A stretch of DNA of 64,000 nt, from assembly GCA_907163345.1 (NCBI GenBank), contig CAJQUN010000224.1, positions 620,001 to 684,000 on the forward strand, given 5' to 3'. Shown piece after piece: positions 44,133 through 55,037 of this stretch. The position numbers and the translations under genes were made by a program. Source of the stretch: Haberlea rhodopensis. Lineage: Eukaryota; Streptophyta; Magnoliopsida; Lamiales; Gesneriaceae. The notes beneath the pieces were generated by a model. It was not told where the DNA came from, made no database searches, and worked only from the letters and a program-made list of their open reading frames with translations. Positions within the stretch are counted from its first letter, which is position 1. The number at the start of each line of letters is the position of its first letter.

Positions 44133-44349
44133 CGATTGATCGGTCAATCCCAGCGATCGATCGCTCCAACCAATCACCCTAGTGATCGATCGGTAAAAAC
44201 ACTAGTGATCGATCGGTATTAAATCTGAATTTCATACAAAAGTTACGGCATTCCAGCGATCGATCGGTCACATTCAAAGATCAATCGCTACATGAACCGC
44301 CTACATTTCCCTGTTTCAGCGATCGGTCGGTAAGTCTAGCGATCGATCG
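44133..44349 (-). repeat. Degenerate eight-site palindrome array (LARD-2 LTR)
   Basis: Eight CGATCGATCG-like sites start at 44,133, 44,154, 44,183, 44,206, 44,257, 44,278, 44,320 and 44,340, four exact and four with one or two substitutions. In element orientation spacings are 20, 42, 21, 51, 23, 29 and 21. The first three match the Tekay series. Confidence 0.8.
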
Positions 44350-45070
44350 GTCGACAACGGAAATCCAGTACCATGGCAATTTCATGTCTATCTTCTTGGT
44401 GCGTCTCATACACCTCACTTCTTAACAATAAAACTTGTTACATGCAAATCTAGCATCATAAAAACATGTTTCCTTCATCACACAACTAAATTCTCTGCAT
44501 GTTATCAACTAGTAATTCCAACCATGATACTTTTGGGGTTCACTTCACACAATTCATAGGTAACTACAGGAACAAGCTTATAAACATCAATTCCTTACCA
44601 AATATGTTTAATTCCAAGTAAAAGACTTGTTTCCAAGCTGATATCCCAACCAAATATTCAAGAACACTTGAGAGGAGTGTGTAGATAATTACTAGGTGAG
44701 TTATGGTGAAGTGTGAGTTTAAAATCTGATTTTGAAGTTAAATCACATGCTTTCCAAATTTAAATGAAATCCATATGAAATTCAACTTCTATGCACATCA
44801 CATGCTAACTCAAATTCAAATGCATATCAAACTAATGTCTACTTGTTATTTAATTGCATATCAGCTTTCCTCATCATGTATCCTTGTTACATTTGCTACA
44901 ACCATGTAGCTTTCTATGTTAAATCAATTCATAAGTTTATGAATGTGTTAACTAGTCTCCACTCAACAACTAAGCATACGCTTGTGTGTATTCATCATAC
45001 TCAATTCAACCCGACCTCGAATTCAGGCGTAATCATATTAAACATGTATGAGTTATATCGAGGCATTATA

Positions 45071-45998
45071 TAAATACTATATTTATTATTTTAATATATT
45101 TTCTTCTTCTTTTAATTAAATTTTAACATTTAAATTTGTTTTACCAATACATTTATGGATTTAGATATACTTTATCTAATTCTGTGTACTTTGTAAATAT
45201 ATTAGCGTTCTAATTTTATAAATTTCTTTATAAATACTTTCTTGATTATCAATTTTTTTTTTAGTATTTTAATATATATTTTTTGTCTTTTTGTTATGCC
45301 TGTACTACTTTTATATTTATTTGTGAAGTTTATTAATACAAGTTAGATTTATTTTTTCTATGTGAGTAAATTTTTAATGGATAGTGTTTTGACCGAAAAT
45401 GTTCATATTTAAGAATATAAGTATATTTTTATGTAATTTTTGATTATTTGTATTACATTAGAAATATAGATACACTTTATAAAGTTATTGATAGATTTTA
45501 CTACAAATAAAATTTATAGTATATAATTACATTATTTATCCATTCATCTTGTTTGAATTATTGGTTTTCGATCCTTATACTTAAAATCACACAATTAGCA
45601 TTTATATTATATAAATCGGAATATAGCTATTGGCTCCGGTGGCACTTCTGTCTCTAACTATGTTGCGATCTTGCACTTCTGTTCCCGAGCTCTATCCTAC
45701 TGAGTCTTTTCATTCAACTTTTCAAGGGTAGTTATTGGTCCTGTGTGGCACTTCTGTCTCTAACTATGTTGCAATCTGTCGTATTCTCTTCTCTGGTGTG
45801 TGGTTTGTTCCTTCTTGTAAACGTTACTTCTGTCTCTAACTATGTTGCAATCTGTCGTGTTCTCTTCTCTGTTGTGTGGTTTGTTCCTTCTTGTAAACGT
45901 TGATAATTAATATATGGTAAGTTTTATGCTAAAAAAAATCGGAATATAGCTTCAAATTATTACTATTATTATTATTATGAGATTTTAGAGGTGTTACA
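45071..45998 (-). repeat. Gypsy-F LTR, partial
   Basis: AT-rich sequence whose minus strand begins TGTAACACCT at 45,998 and parallels gypsy-E's LTR from 49,880 downward. It is cut at 45,070 by LARD-2 and carries a LINE tail at 45,629-45,935. No gene. Confidence 0.75.
45629..45935 (+). mobile_element. 5'-truncated LINE tail (307 bp) with 16-bp TSD
   Basis: Flanked by the 16-bp direct repeat aaatcggaatatagct (45,613-45,628 and 45,936-45,951). The 3' end is a short A run, as in target-primed reverse transcription. Inside, a 76-bp unit beginning acttctgtctctaac is present at 45,750 and 45,826, with a partial copy near 45,640. The insert has no open frame of note, so it is non-coding tail sequence. 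Confidence 0.82.
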
Positions 45999-47141
45999 AT
46001 CTCCCATGCTTCAAGGAATCTGCTCCCCAGATTCCATAACTGTCACGACTCAAGCCTTATGTTGGTTTCTCTTTCAATGTCCTAGCTCCCTTCGACATGA
46101 TTTCTGTAATTTACGCCGGTCTTCTATAAATGATTTTCTAGGAATCTTCTTGTTCTCGTCAAGTCGAGAAAACTACACTCGTGGCTTTTCAGTTTCTGAA
46201 AAGCAGCCTCGGTTTACTCTGAGTTATGAATATCGATCCCTTCAAACCCTTTCGGCTTATCAGTAAAATCTTCATTAGTTATTATTATTATTATTAGTTT
46301 ATGGTTTTATTTATTTTAATGAAATTTTAACCTAAATTAACAAATCATTTTATTCATTCCAAGCAACTAGGTTAGATCAAAAAAATATTATTGATTGCTC
46401 ATTAGTAATTCATTCTAAGGTATATAACTAGTGATCTTAAGTTTCATAAAAGTGTCTAATGGAAGATTGATTTGCCTTAAGAGATATCAATTGCGGTTGT
46501 TGTGTTGGTATCATCTATTTCTCCGATTAGTGCATATTATTTAGAAGAAAGAAAATGAGTGAATAGATGAACTCATGAACATTTGGCAATCTCATATTTG
46601 TCGATATTAATGGTCTCTTTTAGTATCCGGGTAAGAATGAAGAAGTAGAAGAGAAAACCCTTGGTAAAGAAGGTTTTTATTCCACTACCGGGAAATGAAA
46701 GTAGGGCAGATGCAATCAAAGAAGCAACCAATATCAAATTTTTGATGTCAAGTCATAATCAATCATTCACTGGATTCGACATGGGATATAAATTCATAAC
46801 GAAACTGAACGGAGTAGCTTAAGTCCACAAAAGCCCTCTTGTTGGAAGATTGTGTGACTTCAAATGGAGGAAATGCTAGACGCAAATCCAATCCTAGATA
46901 ACTATTATGCTTAGACTTCCTCTCAGGTAGCTAAATTCACCTCGGTTCAAGTTTTCTTATCTCTTAAAGCCAATTGGATTCTGGAATATTGGGTTTGAGC
47001 TTTTTACTTTTTGCTCGAGAACCTTGGATACTAGTTGGTCATTTTCGAGCATCTTGGATATACGAGTTGGTCATTTCCACAATTCACACATTTTCACTTT
47101 TGCAATAATTTTCTTCGGTGTGATTGGGTTTGTTGCAATAT
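45999..47141 (-). mobile_element. Gypsy-F internal region, 3' part
   Basis: Minus-strand internal sequence ending in the purine-rich GGGAGATTG before the LTR. It parallels 49,881-51,250 of gypsy-E, including CAGTTTCT...CTCTGAGTTA landmarks and (ATT)n runs near 46,280. It stops at 47,141, where gypsy-E's 3' LTR begins, in a position that in E continues as internal sequence; so E inserted here. No recognisable coding motif. Confidence 0.72.
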
Positions 47142-49880
47142 TGTGGGACCCGACTCGAGCACATACTATATACTTCCTTATCTAGCATCACATTCCCTAC
47201 TATATAGATAAGCCATACATAACAATTAATTATATTACGTTAGCGGAAGCGTTCATAATATCTATTAACAAAATACAATACCAGACAAACTCCTTATAAT
47301 GATCTGATACGTAAGCAAAGATGAAACACTATCAGTACTAATAAGCCAACATTTCCATTTATGTCCCTCTAATCCTGGATCCTGGATCATGTTCTCCTGT
47401 ATCTGGAACTCAAAATAACTTACAAGAAAAAACAGAGGTTAAGTCTTTAAGGACTTAGTGATGGAATAACAATAAATTTGTGTGTATCTAATAACAAACA
47501 ATGCAATATGTCAATATAATATGTCATGTAACAAGAGATATCAATGCGACAAACAATATATCAATGAAACGATGACGCTTACGATTTTAGAATGAATATC
47601 GTGGGCTAAAGAGGTGGCTCCCACCCAACATTAAGGTGTAGCACTTTTCCCCATGTATTCGAATACGATCCAGTTCAATCATTCATCTACGAGCCGAGGT
47701 GAACCATTCTTCGGACCGATATGGTGCGTGTTGTTCAGATGAACCATATACCCAGATTCTCATCCGTTGTTCATTGGACTCACTTTCCAGGTCGAGACCA
47801 CGTTGTCCAGTGGACTCATGTCCAGGTAAGGGTGTAAACGAACCGAGCCTATTCGCGAGCTTTTCAAGCCGGCTCAAAAAATGTTCGATTCGTATTCAAA
47901 ACTATCGAATTCGTGCCGAACTCGAACATGTTCGAACTTTTTTCGAGCCGAACTCGAGCCCAAATTATTTTGTTTGATAGCTCGCGAGCTTTAATATTTT
48001 ATTAATATATATATATATTTAAATAAATATATTTTGAGCCTTTCGAGTATTTATTTTCGAGTAATACTTCGAATAGCTTGCAAGCATTTTCAAATTTTTC
48101 GAGCCGAACTCGAGCTCGAGCTTCAATTCGAGCCGAACTCGAGCCAAAAATTTTAAATTCTTCGAACTTCGAATCGAGCCTGAACTCGAATAGAATTATT
48201 TCGAGCCGAATTCGAGTCTTAAAATTTTCTTCATATTCGACTCAATTCGGTTTGTTTACACCCCTATGTCCAGGGCTTCATTCATTCAAAGGAACAGATT
48301 AGCGATAAACGCGGTACTTTCATATGCATACAATATGAGCAATGAAACATTATAATGCACAACATGATAACATAAATGGAAGGTACGATATTGAATAAAC
48401 ATTTACAGTAAGTTTCAGGCCAAATGCCAAAAAAGCTATATAGAAAGAAATCGATAATACACATCACCTCACTTTGTTATCTTGACTTGATTGGCTCGAT
48501 TTTGAACTCAAATGCCAGTAAAATTTCTATGAACATAGTAGAATGTAATTTATAATGATTATAAACATAAAATGTATGTTTGAGCATTCTTAAGAATCAT
48601 TTTTGTACGAAACTTATCCAGGTAATTTTAATCAAACATTTGAAAAGTCATTAAAAATCAAGTTTAAGTCTAAACTTCACGAAACTTTCCAGAAATGCCT
48701 TAAATCAGTCCAGCAACGTTCGGAGATCGGAAATTCATGAAACTCATCGGCGCATGAGACCGGCTGATATTTTTACAGAAGGTTCGCCTCTTTTCGATCT
48801 ACAACTTTTGTTTAGAATTCATTTTGAAATGCCTAGCCGATTTGACCCAGAATTAGATTTTCTAAAATGCTTAACCATGGTAATTCGCTCGCCAAAAAAT
48901 AGTGTTTCCGGTGACGTTTACGACAAACGGCCAACACATATGTAAAGTAAAGCGTATTTGAACACTCTTTGTTCAGAAAACATTTTCGAAATCTATTTTA
49001 AAAGGCATGAAATCGAAGCTTGGATCTGCTACCTTGAAATGAGTTTATGAGATTCTGGCAGCACATTGTTTTTCGTGTTCTTGAATTTTCTGGGCAATAT
49101 CAGCTTGAGATTTTTTAACACCTCCCTTACCTCTCTCAAAAATTTCTAACTCTAACAAACTGGATTTCAGAGTGAAATCTGAAAGAGTATGGATGGTTAT
49201 TTATAGGCAAGGTTGAAGGGCACAACCCACAATTGGGAAGACACTTGTTTTGGCCAAGAAGTGACAAGTTTAAGCTTAAATATTAATATTTTAATCCTTT
49301 AAATACTACATTGATTACTCAATATATTTGTTCTAATAATAATATTTAAGCTTGTTTGGCAAAGAATTTATCTATCTGTGTACTTTGTAAATACGTTAGA
49401 GTAGCAAATAAAACTTATAAATCACTTTATTAATAATTTCTTGATTATTCTTTTAGTACTTATAATTGTTTAAGCTATTTATTATGCTTGTACCTATTTT
49501 ATTATACTTATGTCGAAAGTATATTGATACAAGTAATATTTATATATTTTCTTTGTGAGTAAAGTTTTTTTTAATGAATAATATTTTAACCAAAATCAAA
49601 TATTCATACTCAAGAATATAAATATATTTTCTAATAATTTTTTATGTAAGTTTAATATTACAAGTAACATATAAATTTACTTTGTGACTAATTTTAGTTA
49701 TTGATATATTTTACAAATATACAATTTTCAATATATAGTTATATTGGTTATTCATTCTTTTATTATCTATTTTGATGTATGAATATTTTTTAATATAATA
49801 AGATAATTATTTAGTAATATTTAAGATAGATTCAAATTATTTTTGTCAAATTTTATAATTGAGATTTTATGGGTGTTACA
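47142..49880 (-). repeat. Gypsy-E 3' LTR (with a 439-bp TIR insertion)
   Basis: Minus-strand TGTAACACCC at 49,880 to GGGTCCCACA at 47,142; preceded on the minus strand by a purine-rich tract. About 2.29 kb without the TIR element and its duplicated site. AT-rich 5' third (49,250-49,860). No gene. Confidence 0.85.
47827..48265. mobile_element. 439-bp TIR element with 9-bp TSD
   Basis: Flanked by atgtccagg at 47,818-47,826 and 48,266-48,274. The related LTR at 61,830-61,845 has a single uninterrupted copy of this site. Ends are imperfect inverted repeats, AAGGGTGTAAACGAACCGAG on the left and the complement of AGGGGTGTAAACAAACCGAA on the right. The interior is built of TCGAGCCGAACTCGAG-like words. 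It encodes nothing. A 9-bp duplication fits a Mutator-like transposase acting in trans; that superfamily call is inference. Confidence 0.85.
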
Positions 49881-52559
49881 ATCTCCGCTCCTTTAAAGAT
49901 CTGGTCCCCAGATTCCATCCTTGTCACGGCAAAAAGAATCTTCTTAGTAGTACGTACTTCAACATCCTAACTCCTTTCAACATGATTTATGTAGTTTATG
50001 CATCGTGGTTCTTCATCAAGTTGATCTTCTATAGATGAATCTCCACGGATCTTCTTGTTGTCGTCAAGTCGAGAAAACTACACTTGTGACTTTTCAGTTT
50101 CTACTTAGCATCCTCGTTTTACTCTGAGTTACGAATAGCGATCCCTTCAAACCCTTCGGGTTTATCAGTAACATCTTGATTAGTTATTTATTATTATTAT
50201 TATTATTAATCATATTTCTGGTTATGCATAGGGTTTTCTTAATCTTAGTTAAACATTAATCCAGAAGATAGTTTGAGGTAATTTGTACATTCTAAGAAGA
50301 GACAAGAACCATTCAAAAATAAATAAATTTGTAAGTCTGTTATGGTTCTGATTAGGTATTTGGATCCTTCTTGACTTCATCAAGTTGATGTTAATGTTGT
50401 AGTTCAAATTATTTATTATTATTATTATTATGGTTTTCTTTTAATATAGTTTAGCCTAAATTAACAAATCATGTATTCATTCCGAGTGACTAGGTTAGAT
50501 CAACAGCATACTATTGATTGCTCATAAGTAATATCTTCTAATTTACATAACTAGTGATCTAAATTTTCATAGACTGACAGTTATTGTCTAATGGAAGTTT
50601 GACTTGACTTAAGAGGTATCCATTACAGTTGCTGGGCCGGTGTCTTCTTTTCCCGATGAGTGCGTATTCTTTAGAGGAAGGAAAAAGATTGAACAGAGGA
50701 ACTCCCGAACAATTGGTGATCTCAGATGTGTTGATTTAATGATCGGTATCCGGATAAGAATGAAGGAGTAGAAGAAAAATCCATTGGACCGAGAATAAAG
50801 GTTTTTTTTTTAATTCCACTACCCAGGAATGCAAGTAAGGCAAAGGCCATCAAAGAAGCTATCATTATCAACCACATAATTTTGATGTCAAGTTCTAATG
50901 AGTCATTTACCAGATTCGAAATGGGTATAAATTGATAAAGAAATTGACCCGAGTAGCTTACGCCGCAAAAGACCTCTTGCTGAAAATATTGAGTGAACTT
51001 CAAAGGGAAGAAATGTTAGACTCAAATACAATCCAAGATAACGATTATGCTTAGACTTTTATCTCCGATGGCTAAATTTACATCGTTCGAACTTTCTTAT
51101 CTCTTACGACCAATTGGATGCTGGAATCTTGGGTTTGAGATTTTTATCTTTTGCTCGAGCATCTTGGATGCGAGTTGGTCATCCACATTCCGTGAATTTT
51201 CCAATTCCAGTAACTTTCTCCGGTGTGATTGGATTCATTGCAATATCCACATCCCTTTTGATTTTTTATCCATCGGTCTTCTCGAAGTCTTCTGCTTGAA
51301 GGTTCTTCATGCTTGATGTGCTGGGTTTCCTTCTCTAAACCTCTCTTGTTACTTGTTTAAAAGGGATTTGAGGTTTTGTGTTTTCTTCATCCTCTTCTCT
51401 TTTAGCGCAGATGTTTGATTTCGGTCTCCACTCGAAGTCATAGAGCTTGATTAGCGGTGGAACTAAAGTATGTAAGTTTGCTAGATAAGGTTGCCCAACG
51501 AATGTCTAAGTTTAAGCCTTGGACAAATTATTCATCCTTCTAAGCTCATCCTTGTTGTAATGAGGGGGGTAGATAATCGGACGGTGAAATTCGATTTCGA
51601 AATCTGCCACTTGGAATTTTTGCAAGAAGTTGACCAAAGTCTTCGGGGTGTTGTTTCTCCTCCACTGATGTTCTCTGACTTGCCATCAGTTATGTGTTGC
51701 CTCTTTGAACTGATAGAATGCAAAATTCACCTTTTGTTCCTCGAAGTACTCAAGGGTAGAGAAGACCCTTTCTAATTTGGTGAGCCATGATTCAGCTTGG
51801 GGGTGCCGGGGTGCCTTGAAGCGTGTGTGGGTGAAACTTAAGCAATCGCTCAAGAGCATGTCCACATATTTCTTCATGTTACTCGAGACCTCAATTACTC
51901 TCATCGAAGTTTCTTGGTTGTTGCTGCTGAAAGAACTGCATGATTTGTTGAGATATGTCGAACACATTTCTTCGATCATGTTCTTGCTATGAAATATGAT
52001 GGTCCTCCCCTTGGTTTCCAGCCGTCGCGTAGCGGTTTGACATTGCTGGAGGGGTTATTTCGTCTTGCACTTGATGATGGTTCCTAGACCCAAGATTATT
52101 TCTTGACGACGTCATAAAATTAATGTAAAGTTGTGATTTAAAACATATTTATTTTAAATCAGAAGCTAATGTTATAATAATGCTTTAATACACAAAATAA
52201 AATTAATAACTATCATAAAGCTAAGTCACCATTCTCTGAAATAGTGACAACTGTGGAAAACAATTTTAGTGCTAAAATATCAATTCTCCTTCGTTGTTCT
52301 GGGTTTACTCGATCTAAGTGTCAATCAAAATAGATACAATAGAATAAACTTTCGAGCTCAGCTTATAGCACATTCCATGGTTACCTCATATCTTACGTAT
52401 CCCAAAACTTACATGCAGGTGAAACTCAACTCTTGAGGTTACTAATGACTGGTTGCTCTTTTCTTACCAAGATGACCGTGTACGAGCAGTAGAGACTTTT
52501 ACCCTGAAATAAACCTGTTGATTCCTCAATATCCCAAAGCATCAAATTCTTATGAATTT
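49881..52559 (-). mobile_element. Gypsy-E internal region (main part)
   Basis: From the polypurine tract (49,881-49,900) to the Tekay-D insertion. It holds the gag relic at 51,690-52,115 and leader sequence at 52,116-52,559, which continues at 60,841. The stretch 49,900-51,500 has no domain I recognise; it must be what remains of the region behind gag after large deletions. (ATT)n runs lie near 50,190 and 50,415. Confidence 0.75.
51690..52115 (-). pseudogene. Gypsy-E gag relic
   Basis: ATG at 52,115 (MTSSRNN) opens a frame that stops after about 37 codons. In another frame the Gag core is readable as AESWLTKLERVFSTLEYF...KVNFAFYQF (about 51,700-51,780), the signature spacing of Ty3/gypsy Gag. 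The rest of gag, and all of pol, is gone. Broken and too short to act. Confidence 0.7.
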
Positions 52560-53316
52560 TGTGATGCCCCGAAATTAATTATATGCAATTTGGGCATTAA
52601 TTATGTTTATATGATGAATTATGTTGATAATTGATTTATGTGTTGAAATTAATTATCGTGTTGAAATGCTTAGTCACATGATAGACGTGACCCGGGGTTG
52701 CATTTCAGGGTGCATGTTATGCATGTCAGAAAATGAAGTGTTAACATGATTTAATTATGTTGATTGTTAATTATGAGGAAAGCATGAATTTAAGGGAAGT
52801 TTGTAGCATGTTGTAAAATGCTTTTAAAATACCATGTTGGAGTATGAATCATGTTAAGTTTGGGGTGCAATTTTAAATTAATCCACAACCCCTTTTTAAC
52901 CCTTTACCCATCACTTTAACCCCACTTTATCCTTACTCTTTTAAAAAAATCCCCAATTCACTCTCAAACCCTACCCATTTCACTATTTTCGTTTTTGAGC
53001 AAAAGTGGAAGGAGAAATCTTCACAAAACCTTTGTTTGTGAGATTTATTGTAGGATTTGGAGTCCTTAAGAGGTATGGAACCCTTCCTAAAGTTTTTATG
53101 ATGTTTGGTGTTGAAATGGGTTAGCATTTGGTGTTTTATGTGGGTTTGTTTTGGGTATATGTTTTATATGTTTGGGGTATGATTTTTGAAGTGTTTTATG
53201 TGGGTTTTAGTGTGTTATGATGATGTTGATGTTGTAGAAAAGTTTGGGTTTGAAGGGTTTGAAGTGGAGCTTGAAAAATGCTCAAAAATGGCGAATTTTC
53301 GATGTACAGGGATCGG

Positions 53317-53521
53317 CGATCGATCGCCCGTTTTTGGCGATCGATCGCGAGCCATCAGTAGGCTCCAGAACCATTTGGCGATCGATCGCCACTTTTGGGC
53401 GATCGATCGGCGAGGTTGGCGATCGATCGCCAAAAGTGGCGATCGATCGCCGAAGGCACAAAAAGTCAGCAACGGGCAGTGCGATCTCGCGATCGATCGG
53501 GGCATCTCAGCGATCGATCGT
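53317..53521 (+). repeat. Eight-site CGATCGATCG palindrome array (Tekay-D 5' LTR)
   Basis: Sites start at 53,317, 53,338, 53,379, 53,400, 53,420, 53,440, 53,491 and 53,512; spacings 21, 41, 21, 20, 20, 51 and 21. The 3' LTR array has 22 at the fifth interval because it keeps CGCGCC where this copy has CGCC. Confidence 0.92.
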
Positions 53522-53814
53522 GAGTCACAAAATTATGTGTTTTTGTTATTTTTGTGGGATTTTTGGATATTGGACTATATTTAGCTTCTAATATCGATTT
53601 GTATGGTTATGTAGAACCATCCCAGGTACCCACAACTTCAAGGAGATAAAGTTCTACAACTTCTCCATTTTGGAATTAAGGTACGTAAGAGACGTACGGG
53701 CATCGGACGGTAACACATTCCTAAACTATGACTATGCATTGATGCATAAGTATTTATGATGTTTATGATGATGATTACGATAAGTAAATTATGATGATGA
53801 TGTTATGATAAAAG

Positions 53815-54065
53815 ATGATGATGTTTATAAGATGATGATGTTTACAAGATGATGATGTTTATAAGATGATGATGTTTACAAGATGATGATGCTTATAAGA
53901 TGATGATGTTTATAAAATGATGATGCTTATAAGATGATGATGTTTATGAGATGATGATGCTTATAAGATGATGATGTTTACAAGATGATAATGTTTACAA
54001 GATAATGATGTTTATAAGATGATGATGTTTATAAGATGATGATGTTTATGATATGATGATGATGA
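53815..54065 (+). repeat. 18-bp minisatellite in Tekay-D 5' LTR
   Basis: About fourteen imperfect units of AAGATGATGATGTTTATA, with T/C and A/C variants. A shorter version is at 59,829-60,070 in the 3' LTR and rudimentary forms are in Tekay-C. Confidence 0.88.
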
Positions 54066-54114
54066 TGTATGTTTAACATTGTTATTAAGAATGGTTGAAT
54101 GTCCGGTGGTTGTT

Positions 54115-54300
54115 ATGGGCAAGCAAGGAAGGTACTTGCCGCTCACATAACTAGCGAGGGGATACATCCGCTATCAAGGCGTAGCGAGGCGTATCATAAT
54201 TCTGCTAAGCGAGGAGATACATCCGCTATCAAGGTGTAGCGAGGGGTATCACAATTCCGCTTTATGTCGAGCGAGGGTGCCAATTGTGCCGCTGTCATAA
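54115..54300 (+). repeat. GCGA/CCGC hairpin segment in Tekay-D 5' LTR
   Basis: TAGCGA...CCGCTA at 54,152-54,173, followed by three or four further AGCGAGG...CCGCT pairs to about 54,292. Same design as the LARD internal hairpins. The matching 3' LTR segment is about 60,120-60,300. Confidence 0.8.
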
Positions 54301-54835
54301 TAGAACCAGACAGTCCCATTTCCAATTAACATTGTTGATTATGAGCTTATGAATGAAGTACGATTTTACTCATTATGTCAAGAACTAATGATTATATGCA
54401 TGACTATGAAACAGGGACAACCAAAGAGGGTTAATGCGATTAACCAAGAAGTATATGTTACCGAATACTTTCATGCATTTATTTATATGCCATTGCCTTA
54501 TGATGTTAAGTAACGATGTACATGCTCATGATGGCTTGTTCCTATAGGTACACTTTTGGACTGAAGGGCCTAGGGTCGGGTTGAGGCAGTGAGCTAAGAG
54601 GAGCAAGATGGACATAGGATACAGGATTTTGATAGTTTCTACTCTAGGAGTAGTGTAAATCTATAGCTTAAACATTCATTATTGAGAATGTAATTAATTA
54701 GCTTTTGGAAATTCTAACTTGGCCTGTAATCTTATTAGCTCAAAGCTACAATCGGCGCCCTAAGAAGTTATAAATGCATGTTTAGTCCCTAATATGTTAT
54801 TACGATGATGTTAAGGTAGGAAGACCCTACATTAG

Positions 54836-54847
54836 TGGTATCAGAGC
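54836..54847 (+). promoter_or_regulatory. Primer-binding site of Tekay-D
   Basis: TGGTATCAGAGC, four bases after the 5' LTR; complementary to initiator tRNA-Met. Confidence 0.92.
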
Positions 54848-55037
54848 AGTGGTTAGATAACCCGGGAATGAGTGAAGGGTAGCCTTAGCAATAAGTTGGC
54901 TAGGTGCTTACTTTTAAACATGTTTTGTGCATATGTTGCATATGAAGTATATGATGTTACACTAACATGTTTTGTTTCTCTAACGATGTATTATATGAAC
55001 TGCTTGTGGGTATTGTTGTTAACCCTTGTGTTGCAGT

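Larger units (their letters stand above)
42977..45070 (-). repeat. LARD-2 LTR (old, about 2.1 kb)
   Basis: Minus-strand reading begins near 45,070 (TATAATGCCTCG, where young elements read TGTGATGCCCCG) and ends near 42,977. Several differences at the ends are C-to-T or G-to-A, as expected from decay of methylated cytosine. It keeps the block order of Tekay LTRs: a degraded eight-site palindrome array (44,133-44,349) and a GTACGT-like hairpin (43,953-43,969). Boundaries are approximate. No gene inside. Confidence 0.65.
52560..54831 (+). repeat. Tekay-D 5' LTR (2,272 bp)
   Basis: TGTGATGCCCCG to AGACCCTACA. In order: donor-like AAGAG-GTATGG near 53,070, palindrome array (53,317-53,521), AACCATCCCA block near 53,616, GTACGT...ACGTAC hairpin (53,681-53,697), 18-bp minisatellite (53,815-54,065), CGA hairpins (54,115-54,300). 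No gene. Confidence 0.93.

Noticed and set aside
47142..49880. Solo LTR interpretation of the gypsy-E 3' LTR
   Set aside because: The sequence after 49,880 is polypurine-tract internal sequence of E, not a continuation of the flank at 47,141, and a matching 5' LTR with primer site exists at 60,900.
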